This document shows, piece by piece, positions 17,832-25,890 of a DNA stretch of 64,000 bases. A model generated the notes under the pieces. It was given only the letters and a program-made list of their open reading frames with translations. It was not told where the DNA came from and searched no databases. Source of the stretch: an uncultured Thermoanaerobaculia bacterium. Lineage in GTDB: Bacteria > Acidobacteriota > Thermoanaerobaculia > Multivoradales > Multivoraceae. The position numbers and the translations under genes were made by a program. How positions within the stretch are numbered: position 1 is the stretch's first letter; every line of letters begins with the position of its first letter. Location: NCBI GenBank assembly GCA_951813015.1, contig CATOTG010000001.1, positions 310,001 to 374,000 on the forward strand, written 5' to 3'.

Positions 17832-18872
17832 TCAGCTCCCGCCCGCTCCGTCGTCCCAACCGGCCCAGCCGGCGAGTTGTTCAAGTTTCACGGCCGCCGC
17901 CCCCGAACGCTGCACCTCGAACGCAGCGGAAACACCGGCGGCGAGCCCGTCGGCCCGCCCGGCCACATGCAGCGCGGCGCCGGCGTTGAGGCAGGTGATG
18001 TCGGCCAGCGGTCCTCCGCCCCCGGCGAGCACGTCGCGCATCAGCTTCACGTTCTCCTCGGGACCGCCCCCGAGGAGATCTTCCGGCGCCGCCTCGGCTA
18101 TCGCGAAATCGCGCGGATGGACCTCGAACGTTCGCACCTCGCCGCCCCGCACTTCGGCGACCGCGGTCGCCCCGGTGGTCGTCACCTCGTCCAGGCCGTC
18201 GCCGTGAACGACCATCGCGTGCTCGCTGCCGAGTTCGAGCAGCACCCGCGCGATCGGTTCGACGAGTTCCGCCGCGAAGACGCCGATCAACTGCCGCTTG
18301 GCGCCCGCCGGGTTCGTCAGCGGCCCCAGCACGTTGAACAGCGTGCGCACGCCGAGTTCGCGCCGCACCGGCATGACCTGGGCCATCGCCGGGTGGAGCA
18401 TCGGCGCGAACAGGAAGGCGATGCCCACCTCGTCGAGGCAACGGCCGAGCGCTTCCGCATCGCCCGAGAGCTGCACGCCGAGCGCGTCGAGCACGTCCGC
18501 CGAACCGGAGCGGCTCGAAACGGCGCGGTTGCCGTGCTTGGCGACCCGCGCACCGCCCGCCGCGGCCACCAGCGCGGCCGCGGTCGAGATGTTGAACGTG
18601 CCCCGGCCGTCGCCGCCCGTGCCGCAGGTGTCGATCACGTACGCGCTGGCATGCGGCACCCGGGCCGCGCGCGCCCGCATGGCCCGCGCGGCGCCGGCGA
18701 TCTCGCCCACCGACTCGCCCTTGGCGGCCAGCGCGACCAGCAGGGCGCTCTTCCACACCTCGGACAGTTCCCCGTCCATCAACCGGCCGAACAGGTCCTC
18801 CACCGTCGCGGCAGGCAGGTCCTCGCCGGCGATCACGGTCCGCAGCAGAGCCGAAAGGTCGAGATCAGTCAT
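17832..18872 (-). CDS. trpD: Anthranilate phosphoribosyltransferase
   Basis: 346 residues, normal for TrpD. It transfers phosphoribose from PRPP to anthranilate. The PRPP/anthranilate site motif DTCGTGGDGRGTFNIST and the KHGNRAVSSRSGSADVLDAL region are intact, as is the VHGDGLDEVTTTG segment. The start at 18872 overlaps the end of trpG by 8 bp, and its stop lies 5 bp before the chosen trpC start, so trpG-D-C should be tightly coupled. Confidence 0.97.
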   Translation of the reverse strand: MTDLDLSALLRTVIAGEDLPAATVEDLFGRLMDGELSEVWKSALLVALAAKGESVGEIAGAARAMRARAARVPHASAYVIDTCGTGGDGRGTFNISTAAALVAAAGGARVAKHGNRAVSSRSGSADVLDALGVQLSGDAEALGRCLDEVGIAFLFAPMLHPAMAQVMPVRRELGVRTLFNVLGPLTNPAGAKRQLIGVFAAELVEPIARVLLELGSEHAMVVHGDGLDEVTTTGATAVAEVRGGEVRTFEVHPRDFAIAEAAPEDLLGGGPEENVKLMRDVLAGGGGPLADITCLNAGAALHVAGRADGLAAGVSAAFEVQRSGAAAVKLEQLAGWAGWDDGAGGS

Positions 18873-19446
18873 TCGTCGCCTCGCAGTAGTCGAGAAAGTT
18901 CAAAAGCAGCTGCGGTCCGGTGTCCGTCAGCACCGATTCCGGATGGAACTGGACACCCCAGTAGGGCAACTCCAGGTGCCGCATCGCCATCAGCGTGCCA
19001 TCCTCGCTCCAGGCAAGCGGTTCCAGGGACTCCGGCAGGCTCTCCTCCTCGACTGCCAGCGAGTGGTAGCGCGTGGCGACGAAGGGCGACGGCAGCCCGG
19101 CGAGGAGACCCCCCGGATCACGGTGTTCGACCTGGGAGGTCTTGCCGTGCATCAGCGTCGGCGCCCTGCTGACCGTGCCGCCGAAGGCGGATCCCAGAGC
19201 CTGGTGCCCGAGGCAAACGCCCAACAGCGGCACGTCGGGGGTCGCGCGCAACAGATCGATGCAGACTCCCGCGTCCTCCGGCCGGCCCGGCCCCGGCGAC
19301 AGGACGATGCCGTCCGGGTTGCGCTCCAGCAGGTCCGGTACACCCTCCACGTCGTTGCGCACGACCTCGAGTTCGGCGCCGAGCCCGCCCAGCATCTGGA
19401 CCAGGTTGTACGTGAACGAGTCGTAGTTGTCGATGACGAGAATCAT
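18865..19446 (-). CDS. trpG: Anthranilate synthase glutamine amidotransferase subunit
   Basis: 193 residues, class I glutamine amidotransferase. It has the start motif VIDNYDSFTYNLVQ, the nucleophile Cys in GVCLGHQALG and the triad His/Glu in VQFHPESVLT. It feeds ammonia to TrpE. The protein could also serve aminodeoxychorismate synthase, as in many bacteria with one amidotransferase; no pabB is in the window. It begins 13 bp after trpE. Confidence 0.96.
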   Translation of the reverse strand: MILVIDNYDSFTYNLVQMLGGLGAELEVVRNDVEGVPDLLERNPDGIVLSPGPGRPEDAGVCIDLLRATPDVPLLGVCLGHQALGSAFGGTVSRAPTLMHGKTSQVEHRDPGGLLAGLPSPFVATRYHSLAVEEESLPESLEPLAWSEDGTLMAMRHLELPYWGVQFHPESVLTDTGPQLLLNFLDYCEATND

Positions 19447-19459
19447 GGCAAGCGCTCCG

Positions 19460-20950
19460 CTATCCCTCCAGCTCGCGCGCCAGCGCCACCGCGCGGAGCA
19501 GCGCCGCCGCCTTGTCCCGGGTCTCCTGCGCCTCGCGCGCCGGGTCTGAATCGGCCACGATGCCGCCTCCCGCGGTGATCGAAGCTTCGCCGTTTACGAC
19601 CGCCAGCGTCCGGATCGTGATGCAGGCGTCCATGTCGCCGCCGAACGAGAAGTAGCCAACCGAACCGCCGTACATCCCGCGCGCCTCCGGTTCGAGTTCG
19701 TCGATGATCTCCACGGCGCGGATCTTCGGCGCCCCGGACAGGGTGCCGGCCGGGAAGCAGGCCAGCAGGGCGTCGAGTGCCGAGCCGGCGCCCTTCCCCG
19801 CCTCGGCCGACTGCTCCGCCTCGACCGAACTCACGATGTGCATCACGTCGCTGTAGTGCTCGATCACCATGAACTCGGCAACCGAAACGCCGCCCGGCCT
19901 TGCCACCCGCCCGAGGTCGTTGCGCCCGAGATCCACGAGCATCACGTGTTCCGCGCGCTCTTTCGGATCGGCCAGCAGCTCTTCGGCCAGCACCCGATCC
20001 TCCACCGCGTTCCTGCCGCGCGGTCGGGTGCCGGCGATCGGCCGCACCTCCAGGCGACGCCCCGTGCGCCGCACGAGCATCTCGGGCGAGGCGCCGATCA
20101 GCGACACTTCCGGCGCCTCGAACAGCACCATGTACGGAGACGGATTGACCAGCCGCAACGCCCGGTAGACCGTGGCGGGCGGCACGTCGAAGTCGATCTT
20201 CCAGCGCCGGGCGAGGACGACCTGGAAGATGTCGCCGGCCGCGATGTACTCCTTCGCGGCGTTCACCGCGCGGGCGTGCTCCTCGTCGTCCAGAGTGGGG
20301 TCGGCGGTCTCCGCCTTGACCCCGAGATCCTCGACCCGGGCCGCCGTCGTCACGCCGCGGCTCTCCAGGACCGCCTGCAGCGCATCGAGCCGGACCTCGG
20401 CATCCGCCGCCGTCGACTCGCCTTCGATCTCGTTCGCCACCGCAACGATCCGCTGGCGGGCGTGGTCGAACACGAGCACGTCGTCGAAACGGGCGAGGAT
20501 GGCGACGGGCAGACCGAAGGGATCGGGCGGCCTGCCGGCCGGATGATCGACCAGGCACGGCTCGACCAGCCGGATCGCGTCGAAGCCGAAGGCGAAGGTC
20601 CAGCCGCCAGCGAACGGCAACGGCGGCGCCGGATCCGCGGTCACGCCGTCGAGCAGGCGCCGCAGCTTCGGCAGCGGGTCGCCGGCTTCGATTTGAACGT
20701 CGCCGCCACGGCGCAGGTCCTCCGTCTCCAGCCGGTCGAGGTACACACGGCAAACCTGCGACGGGCTGGCGCCCAGGAAGCTGTAACGCGAAACGTGTTC
20801 ACCGCCGGTAATGCTCTCCAGCAGGAAACGGCGGGCATCGCCGTCTCCCTTTGCGTGTGCGACCAGCTTGCTGTAGACGCCGAGCGGCGTCGACGTATCA
20901 GCGAGGAATTCGCGGGTGTGGGCGATCGCCGCGGCTGGCCGGCTCAACAC
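19460..20950 (-). CDS. trpE: Anthranilate synthase component I
   Basis: 496 residues, full length. The chorismate-binding core is present: PIAGTRPRGRN, HVMLVDLGRNDLGRVA, GTLSGAPKIRA. Near residue 43 the LLESITGG motif that forms the tryptophan-inhibition site in TrpE is intact, followed by SRYSFLGASP, so feedback inhibition by Trp is expected on top of any leader control. The GTG at 20950 follows GGAGG. It is the first trp gene, 67 bp after hisIE, with no obvious separate promoter in that gap. Confidence 0.96.
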   Translation of the reverse strand: MLSRPAAAIAHTREFLADTSTPLGVYSKLVAHAKGDGDARRFLLESITGGEHVSRYSFLGASPSQVCRVYLDRLETEDLRRGGDVQIEAGDPLPKLRRLLDGVTADPAPPLPFAGGWTFAFGFDAIRLVEPCLVDHPAGRPPDPFGLPVAILARFDDVLVFDHARQRIVAVANEIEGESTAADAEVRLDALQAVLESRGVTTAARVEDLGVKAETADPTLDDEEHARAVNAAKEYIAAGDIFQVVLARRWKIDFDVPPATVYRALRLVNPSPYMVLFEAPEVSLIGASPEMLVRRTGRRLEVRPIAGTRPRGRNAVEDRVLAEELLADPKERAEHVMLVDLGRNDLGRVARPGGVSVAEFMVIEHYSDVMHIVSSVEAEQSAEAGKGAGSALDALLACFPAGTLSGAPKIRAVEIIDELEPEARGMYGGSVGYFSFGGDMDACITIRTLAVVNGEASITAGGGIVADSDPAREAQETRDKAAALLRAVALARELEG

Positions 20951-21017
20951 GACGCCCCTCCGGCAACCCGGCCACGACGGGAATGGCGTTCGGGTTTATC
21001 GCGCTGGCGCTCGAGGC

Positions 21018-21671
21018 TCATGACGACCCGCCCCCGGCGGCCTGGTGGCGGCGGCCCAACTCGGCCGCAACGTCCGCGATGCCGACGCCCGTCGCCTGCA
21101 GCAGGACCAGCAGGTGGTACGCAAGATCGGCGGCTTCCGCCGCGAGATCGTCACGGCGCCGGGTCGACTCGGGCGCCGCGTCGGCGCGAACGCCGGCGAT
21201 CACCGTCTCGCCCGCTTCCTCCGCGACCTTGCGGGCGATCCGGTCGACTCCCTGGTCGAGAAGGCGTGCCGTGTAGCTCTCGTCCGGCGCCGCCTGCGCC
21301 CGATCGGCGAGTACGCGCGCCAGCCAGCCGAGCTCGAACTCGGCCGCGTTCGGCTCGAAGCAGCTCCTCGTGTTGTTGTGACACGCCGGGCCGGCCGGCA
21401 GGGCCCGCACCAGGAGAGCGTCCCGATCGCAGTCCTGAAGCACTTCGGCGACCGCCAGCGTGTTGCCGGAAGTCGCCCCCTTGCGCCACAGCTCCTGTCG
21501 CGAGCGGCTGAAGAAGTGGGCCTCGCCGGTGGCGAGCGTGAGCTCCACCGCCTCCCGGTTGGCGTAAGCGAGCATCAGCACCGCGCCCGAGAGCACGTCC
21601 TGCACCACGACGGGCAACAGTCCCCGGTCGTCGTAGGTGAGCGCCGCGGGGTCGATCGCTGTCGGCGTCAT
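21018..21671 (-). CDS. hisI: Bifunctional phosphoribosyl-AMP cyclohydrolase / phosphoribosyl-ATP pyrophosphatase
   Basis: 217 residues, HisI domain (1-120) fused to HisE (125-217). HisI motifs are MLAYANREAVELT, FFSRSRQELWRKG and a zinc-site region reading GPACHNNTRSCF. HisE shows KVAEEAGETVIAG and LAAEAADLAYHLLVLL. It carries out steps 2 and 3 of histidine synthesis. The ATG at 21671 overlaps a TGA (ATGA) of a 50-codon frame made of two upstream duplicates of its own start, so initiation could occur at any of three near-identical sites, but only this ATG is in the hisIE frame. Confidence 0.95.
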   Translation of the reverse strand: MTPTAIDPAALTYDDRGLLPVVVQDVLSGAVLMLAYANREAVELTLATGEAHFFSRSRQELWRKGATSGNTLAVAEVLQDCDRDALLVRALPAGPACHNNTRSCFEPNAAEFELGWLARVLADRAQAAPDESYTARLLDQGVDRIARKVAEEAGETVIAGVRADAAPESTRRRDDLAAEAADLAYHLLVLLQATGVGIADVAAELGRRHQAAGGGSS

Positions 21672-21845
21672 CTGTTCCGCTCCTCGAGGGGGCTCGGATC
21701 GCCGGGCCAGCTGGCATCTCCCGCGTCGATGGCTGTGGATGTCATCTGTTCGGCTCTGCGGGGCGGGCTCGGATCGCCGGGCCGACCGGCATCTCCTGCG
21801 TCGATGGCTGTCGGTGTCATCTGTTCGGCTCCTCGAGTCCTCATC
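21669..21845 (-). repeat. Triplicated translation start of hisIE
   Basis: On the minus strand, ATGs at 21820, 21745 and 21671 each begin MT(P/S)TAID and are each preceded by GAGC(C/G)GAACAG. Spacings are 75 and 74 bp. The first two copies form a 50-codon frame (21820 to a stop at 21668) whose TGA overlaps the hisIE ATG. The one-base difference between spacings puts the third copy in a new frame. The whole hisF-hisIE gap consists of this array. Confidence 0.9.
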
Positions 21846-22635
21846 CGACGCGGATGGGATAGCGGCGGCCGAGGTACTCCTTGACCGCTCCTATCGAGTA
21901 CGTGGACTGGTGGAAGATCGATGCGGCGAGCACCGCCGCGGCGCCGGTGTCCAGGGCCTCGGCCAGATGCTCCAGGGCGCCGGCGCCTCCGGAGGCGATG
22001 ACCGGCACAGGCGACAGCGCCGACGCCCGTCGCAGCAGTTCCAGGTCGTACCCGCTCTGCATGCCGTCGCTGTCGATGCTGGTCAACAGGATCTCGCCGG
22101 CGCCCCGCTCGATTCCGGCTTCGATCCACTCGAGCGCGTCGAGCCCCGTCGGGGTGCGGCCACCGTGGGTGACGACCTCCCAGCTCGGGCCTTGTGCACC
22201 AGACACCTCCCGGCGCTTCGCGTCGACCGAGAGGACGACGCACTGGCTGCCGAAGCGCTCGGCGAGGCGCGTCAACAGCTCGGGCTCGGCGACCGCGGCA
22301 GTATTGATCCCCAGCTTGTCGGCGCCAGCGAGGAGCAGCTTGCGGCCGTCGTTCACGCTGCGCACGCCGCCGCCGACGCTGAGCGGAATGAACACCTGCT
22401 CGGCCGTCCGGCGCACCCAGTCGAGGTCCGTGTCGCGGCGCTCGGGCGCTGCGGTGATGTCGAGGAAGACGATCTCGTCTGCGCCCTCGGCGGCGTAGCG
22501 AGCCGCCGCCTCGGTCGGGTCGCCGTGATCTGTCAGGTTCTTGAACTGGACACCCTTGACCACGCGGCCGGCCGCGACGTCCAGGCAGGGGATGATCCGG
22601 CGCGTCAGGCCGGTCGGTTCGATCGTGGCTCTCAA
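21841..22635 (-). CDS. hisF: Imidazole glycerol phosphate synthase cyclase subunit
   Basis: 264 residues, the (beta/alpha)8 cyclase half of the HisHF synthase. The first catalytic Asp is in [17 protein letters not shown] and the second in [11 protein letters not shown]; the C-terminal phosphate loop is [13 protein letters not shown]. The TTG at 22635 follows CGGGGAGT at good spacing. A GTG one codon earlier and a TTG at 22677 are alternatives. The ribosome-site region is a copy of the one at the hisA end, 131 bp upstream. Confidence 0.94.
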   Translation of the reverse strand: MRATIEPTGLTRRIIPCLDVAAGRVVKGVQFKNLTDHGDPTEAAARYAAEGADEIVFLDITAAPERRDTDLDWVRRTAEQVFIPLSVGGGVRSVNDGRKLLLAGADKLGINTAAVAEPELLTRLAERFGSQCVVLSVDAKRREVSGAQGPSWEVVTHGGRTPTGLDALEWIEAGIERGAGEILLTSIDSDGMQSGYDLELLRRASALSPVPVIASGGAGALEHLAEALDTGAAAVLAASIFHQSTYSIGAVKEYLGRRYPIRVG

Positions 22636-22786
22636 CACGTACTCCCCGAGACGGCGCCGCCCCTGCAGTGCGGCCAATGAAAGAACCGGCCTGGGAGCGC
22701 TTCATCTGCTCGACCGCATCCCGCAACGCCTGGGTTGGCCACGAACGCTGGCATCGCGGCGCTCATGATGCACTCCCCGAGACGGC
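22632..22786 (-). repeat. Duplicated hisA-hisF junction
   Basis: GCCGTCTCGGGGAGT plus following bases occurs at the end of hisA (about 22772-22786) and again just before the hisF start (about 22641-22655), 131 bp apart. After both copies comes a potential start: ATGAGCGCC overlapping the hisA stop, and TTGAGAGCC for hisF. The first start opens a 44-codon frame (22766 to 22632) that ends inside the hisF start. This looks like a displaced original junction. Confidence 0.65.
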
Positions 22787-23533
22787 GTCAACGGCTGCCG
22801 CGGTTCGCTCACAAACCGCGATCGCCTCGTCCAGCGGCAGCGAACCGTCGTAGAGCGCGCGGCCGACAATCGCCGCGTCGAGTTCCGGCCGCCGGGACGC
22901 GGCTTCCAGGTCCGCCGCCGAGCGCACGCCGCCCGAGAGGATGGCCGGCGCGCCGGCCATCCTGCCGATCTCGCAGGCCAGATCGAGGTTCGGACCCCGC
23001 ATCAACCCGTCGCGCGAGATGTCGGTGACCAGCACCGCGGCGACCGGCAGATCCGCGAGTTGGGCGCAAAGCGCCGCCGGCGAGCGGTCGGCCGATTCCG
23101 TCCAGCCGGCGAGTCGAACCTCCCCGCCGTCGATGTCGAGCGCCGCGATCATGCGCCCCGGATACTCCCGGCAGAGACCCGCGAACAGGTCGAAGTCGCG
23201 GACCAGCAGGGAAGTCACGACCGCCCGTTCGCAGCCTGCCGCGAAGGCCCACTCGATGGACGGCCGGTCGCGCAGGCCGCCGCCGAGCTGGATGCAGCCG
23301 GGCGCCGCCTGCCGCGCCAGTTCTTCGACCAGTTCGCGCTGCGGCGCGCCGCCGAACGCCGCGTCCAGGTCGACGACGTGGATGCGGGCGACTCCGGCCT
23401 CGCGGTAGCGGCGCAGCGCGTTGCCCGGATCGGCGTCGTAGACGGTGCGCCGCTCGTCGTCGCCGCGCTCGAGGCGCACGACCTGGCCGCCTCGCAGATC
23501 AATTGCCGGCAGCAGTTGCACTGTTTCCTCCAT
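22763..23533 (-). CDS. hisA: Phosphoribosylformimino-5-aminoimidazole carboxamide ribotide isomerase
   Basis: 256 residues. It has LLPAIDLRGGQVVRLERGD with the catalytic Asp, IQLGGGLRD, VLVTDISRDGLMRGPNLDL with the second Asp, and the phosphate loop ILSGGVRSAADLE. It performs step 4 of histidine synthesis. The ATG at 23533 follows a GGGG-rich site and overlaps the hisH 3' end by 35 bp; the longer open frame upstream is the shadow of hisH. Confidence 0.95.
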   Translation of the reverse strand: MEETVQLLPAIDLRGGQVVRLERGDDERRTVYDADPGNALRRYREAGVARIHVVDLDAAFGGAPQRELVEELARQAAPGCIQLGGGLRDRPSIEWAFAAGCERAVVTSLLVRDFDLFAGLCREYPGRMIAALDIDGGEVRLAGWTESADRSPAALCAQLADLPVAAVLVTDISRDGLMRGPNLDLACEIGRMAGAPAILSGGVRSAADLEAASRRPELDAAIVGRALYDGSLPLDEAIAVCERTAAAVDAVSGSAS

Positions 23534-24185
23534 CGACCCCTGAGGCGCCTCCGTTTGCCCCGGCGGCCAGGTCGTCGGCCCAGGCCAGGTAGTTGCGGAG
23601 CAACCGCAGGCCCGCGGCGCCGCTCTTCTCGGGGTGAAACTGGGTGCCGGCGATCCGACCCCGACCGGTGATCGCCGGGAAGCTGCGACCGTGCCGGCAC
23701 CGCCCGAGCACCCACTCCTCCGGCACATCCCGGGGTGCGAAGGAGTGGACGAAGTAGTAGTGGTCATCGTCCGTCGAACCCGCGAGCAGGGGGTGGTCCC
23801 TGACCGCGAAGACGCGGTTCCAGCCGATGTGGGGCAGCGGCACGCCACCGGGCAGCTCGGTGACCCCGCCGGGGAGCAGGGCAAGGCCGTCCGTCGTCCC
23901 GAACTCCTCGCTGCTTTCGAACAGGAGCTGGTAACCGATGCAGATGCCGAGCAGCGTGGCGCCGTCGTCGAGGGCGGCGCGAATGGCCTCCTCGGGCGCG
24001 CCGCGCAGGACCTCCCGCGGCGGCCGGAAGGCGCCGACCCCCGGCAGCACCAGGCAGCGGGATGCACGAATCGTCGCCGGGTCGCAGGTGACCTCGACCG
24101 CTGCGCCCAGGCGCCGGAGAGCCCGCACCAGGTTGCCGATGTTGCCGACACCGGCGTCGATCACGGTCGCTTCCGTGCCGGTCAT
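23499..24185 (-). CDS. hisH: Imidazole glycerol phosphate synthase glutamine amidotransferase subunit
   Basis: 228 residues, class I amidotransferase that delivers ammonia to HisF. It has VIDAGVGNIGNLVRAL, the nucleophile Cys in LLGICIGYQLLFE (usually GICLGMQ) and the His/Glu pair in GTQFHPEKSG. A Gly/Ala-rich tail of about 20 residues beyond the usual end overlaps the hisA start. It begins 4 bp inside the end of hisB. Confidence 0.95.
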   Translation of the reverse strand: MTGTEATVIDAGVGNIGNLVRALRRLGAAVEVTCDPATIRASRCLVLPGVGAFRPPREVLRGAPEEAIRAALDDGATLLGICIGYQLLFESSEEFGTTDGLALLPGGVTELPGGVPLPHIGWNRVFAVRDHPLLAGSTDDDHYYFVHSFAPRDVPEEWVLGRCRHGRSFPAITGRGRIAGTQFHPEKSGAAGLRLLRNYLAWADDLAAGANGGASGVDGGNSATAAGN

Positions 24186-24781
24186 GCGGTGAGGCTCCCC
24201 TTCGTGCTTGGCACTTCGGCGGCCGCTCCGGCCCGAAGCGATACCGCGTCACGCAGGGCGAGAGCCACCGCCTTGAAGGCAGCCTCGGCCACGTGGTGCG
24301 GGTTGCGGCCGCAGAGCACGTCCAGGTGCAGGGTCAGCCGGCCGCGAGAAGCGAAAGCGCCGAAGAAATCGCCGACCAGGGTGAGCGGGAACTCGGTCGT
24401 GACCCAGGCGTGCTCAAGGTCCGGCGGCAGCCGGAAGTGGAACGACCCCCGACCCGAGAGGTCGATCACGGCACGGGCCAGCGCCTCGTCGAGCGGCGCC
24501 AAGGCGTGCGCGAAGCGGCGCACCCCGGCGCGGTCGCCAAGCGCTTCCCGGAGCGCGTCGCCGAGCACGATCCCGGTGTCCTCCACCGTGTGGTGGAGAT
24601 CGATCTCGACATCGCCGTGGGCTGCGAGGTCGAGTCCCAGGCCGCCGTGGCGCGTCAGCGCGTCCAGCATGTGGCTGAAGAACCCGTTCGGCGTGTCGAT
24701 CCGGCGGTCGCCTCCTTCAAGCGACAGTCCGGCGCGGATCCGGGTTTCGGACGTCTTCCGGTCGATCAACGCTGTTCTCAT
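24182..24781 (-). CDS. hisB: Imidazoleglycerol-phosphate dehydratase
   Basis: 199 residues, the monofunctional dehydratase, without the histidinol-phosphatase domain fused in enterobacteria. Manganese-site motifs are DIDLHHTVEDTGI, HMLDALTRHGG and GRNPHHVAEAAFKA. ATG 24781 follows GAGGAGG, 14 bp after hisC. No histidinol-phosphate phosphatase gene (hisN or a PHP-type hisK) is seen in this window, so that step must be encoded elsewhere. Confidence 0.96.
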   Translation of the reverse strand: MRTALIDRKTSETRIRAGLSLEGGDRRIDTPNGFFSHMLDALTRHGGLGLDLAAHGDVEIDLHHTVEDTGIVLGDALREALGDRAGVRRFAHALAPLDEALARAVIDLSGRGSFHFRLPPDLEHAWVTTEFPLTLVGDFFGAFASRGRLTLHLDVLCGRNPHHVAEAAFKAVALALRDAVSLRAGAAAEVPSTKGSLTA

Positions 24782-24795
24782 GCGCTGGCCTCCTC

Positions 24796-25890
24796 TCATG
24801 CCCCGCCTCCCGAGGCGGGCGCCAACATCCCGCCCAGGGCCTGCCGGGTCGCACGCAGGGCGGGCCCGGCGCCGATTCCGACCCGCATGCAGTTGTGCAG
24901 GCCGGGGTAGCGACTCACGTCCCGGACCAGGATGCCCTCGGCCGCCAGACCGTCGCGGAGCTCGGTACAGCGCGGGTGACGCGCGAGCAGGAAGTTGGCC
25001 TCCGAATCGAAGACCTCGAAGCCGAACTCGCGGAGCATCGCGGCCCACTGCTCCCGACGGGCGCGCACCACCGCCACCCGGCGCGGGAAACGGTCCGCAT
25101 GTTCCAGCGCCACTTCACCGATCACGGCCGCGGCATGGCCGACGTTGTAGACCAGCTTGACCTTGATCAACTGGGCCGCGAGTTCCGGCGCCGCGAGCAG
25201 GTAGCCAAGACGGACGCCGCCCAGGGACCAGGCCTTGGAAAGGGTCCGGAACAGGATGACGTTCGGATTCGCACGCACCAACGGCCTGTAGTCGTGCCGG
25301 CAGAACTCGCCGTACGCGTTGTCGAGCAGAAGCGCCGCGTCGAGCGACCTGGCGACGCGCTCCACCGTCGCCGGATCGGACGCCGCGCCGGTAGGGTTGT
25401 TCGGCGTGCAGAGGATGACCGGCCGCCGCGGGTCCCGTTCGATCTCGGCGAGAAGCTCATCCGTCTGCAAGCGCAGGTCAAGAGCGGGAGGAAGGTGCAG
25501 CGGCAAGCCCGAGGCGCGCGCGACGAACATCCTGTAGGGACTGAAGCTCGGGTCGCAGATGAGCACCTCCTGGCCCGGACGGACGACCGCCTCCAGCACG
25601 GTGGTCAGCAGTTCGCTGGAACCGTTGCTGACCAGGACGCCCTCCATCGGCCAGTCGTGGAGATCGCCGATCAGCCGACGCAGCCGGTCGGCGTGGAAGT
25701 CGGGGTACACCGACCAGGGCCGGTCGGCCAGCCGGGCCAGCGCCTCCCGCTTGAGCGACCGGGGAAGATCCCAGGGCGCCTCGTTCTGATCGAGCTTGTA
25801 GCGGGCCTCAACTTGGCGCAGCGAGTAGAGCGACAGGTCGCGCACCTCCGGCCGCACGAGAGCCGCCGCTCTCTCGACGCGGCCGCTCAT
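24796..25890 (-). CDS. hisC: Histidinol-phosphate aminotransferase
   Basis: 364 residues, fold-type I PLP aminotransferase. It has KLDQNEAPWDLP near the start, CTPNNPTGA, LLLDNAYGEF, the Schiff-base lysine in FRTLSKAWSLGGVRLGY, and an Arg-containing C-terminal segment (NCMRVGIG). Its ATG overlaps the hisD stop (ATGA). HisC enzymes sometimes also act on aromatic amino acids, which would suit a combined aro-his-trp block, but that is inference. Confidence 0.93.
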   Translation of the reverse strand: MSGRVERAAALVRPEVRDLSLYSLRQVEARYKLDQNEAPWDLPRSLKREALARLADRPWSVYPDFHADRLRRLIGDLHDWPMEGVLVSNGSSELLTTVLEAVVRPGQEVLICDPSFSPYRMFVARASGLPLHLPPALDLRLQTDELLAEIERDPRRPVILCTPNNPTGAASDPATVERVARSLDAALLLDNAYGEFCRHDYRPLVRANPNVILFRTLSKAWSLGGVRLGYLLAAPELAAQLIKVKLVYNVGHAAAVIGEVALEHADRFPRRVAVVRARREQWAAMLREFGFEVFDSEANFLLARHPRCTELRDGLAAEGILVRDVSRYPGLHNCMRVGIGAGPALRATRQALGGMLAPASGGGA

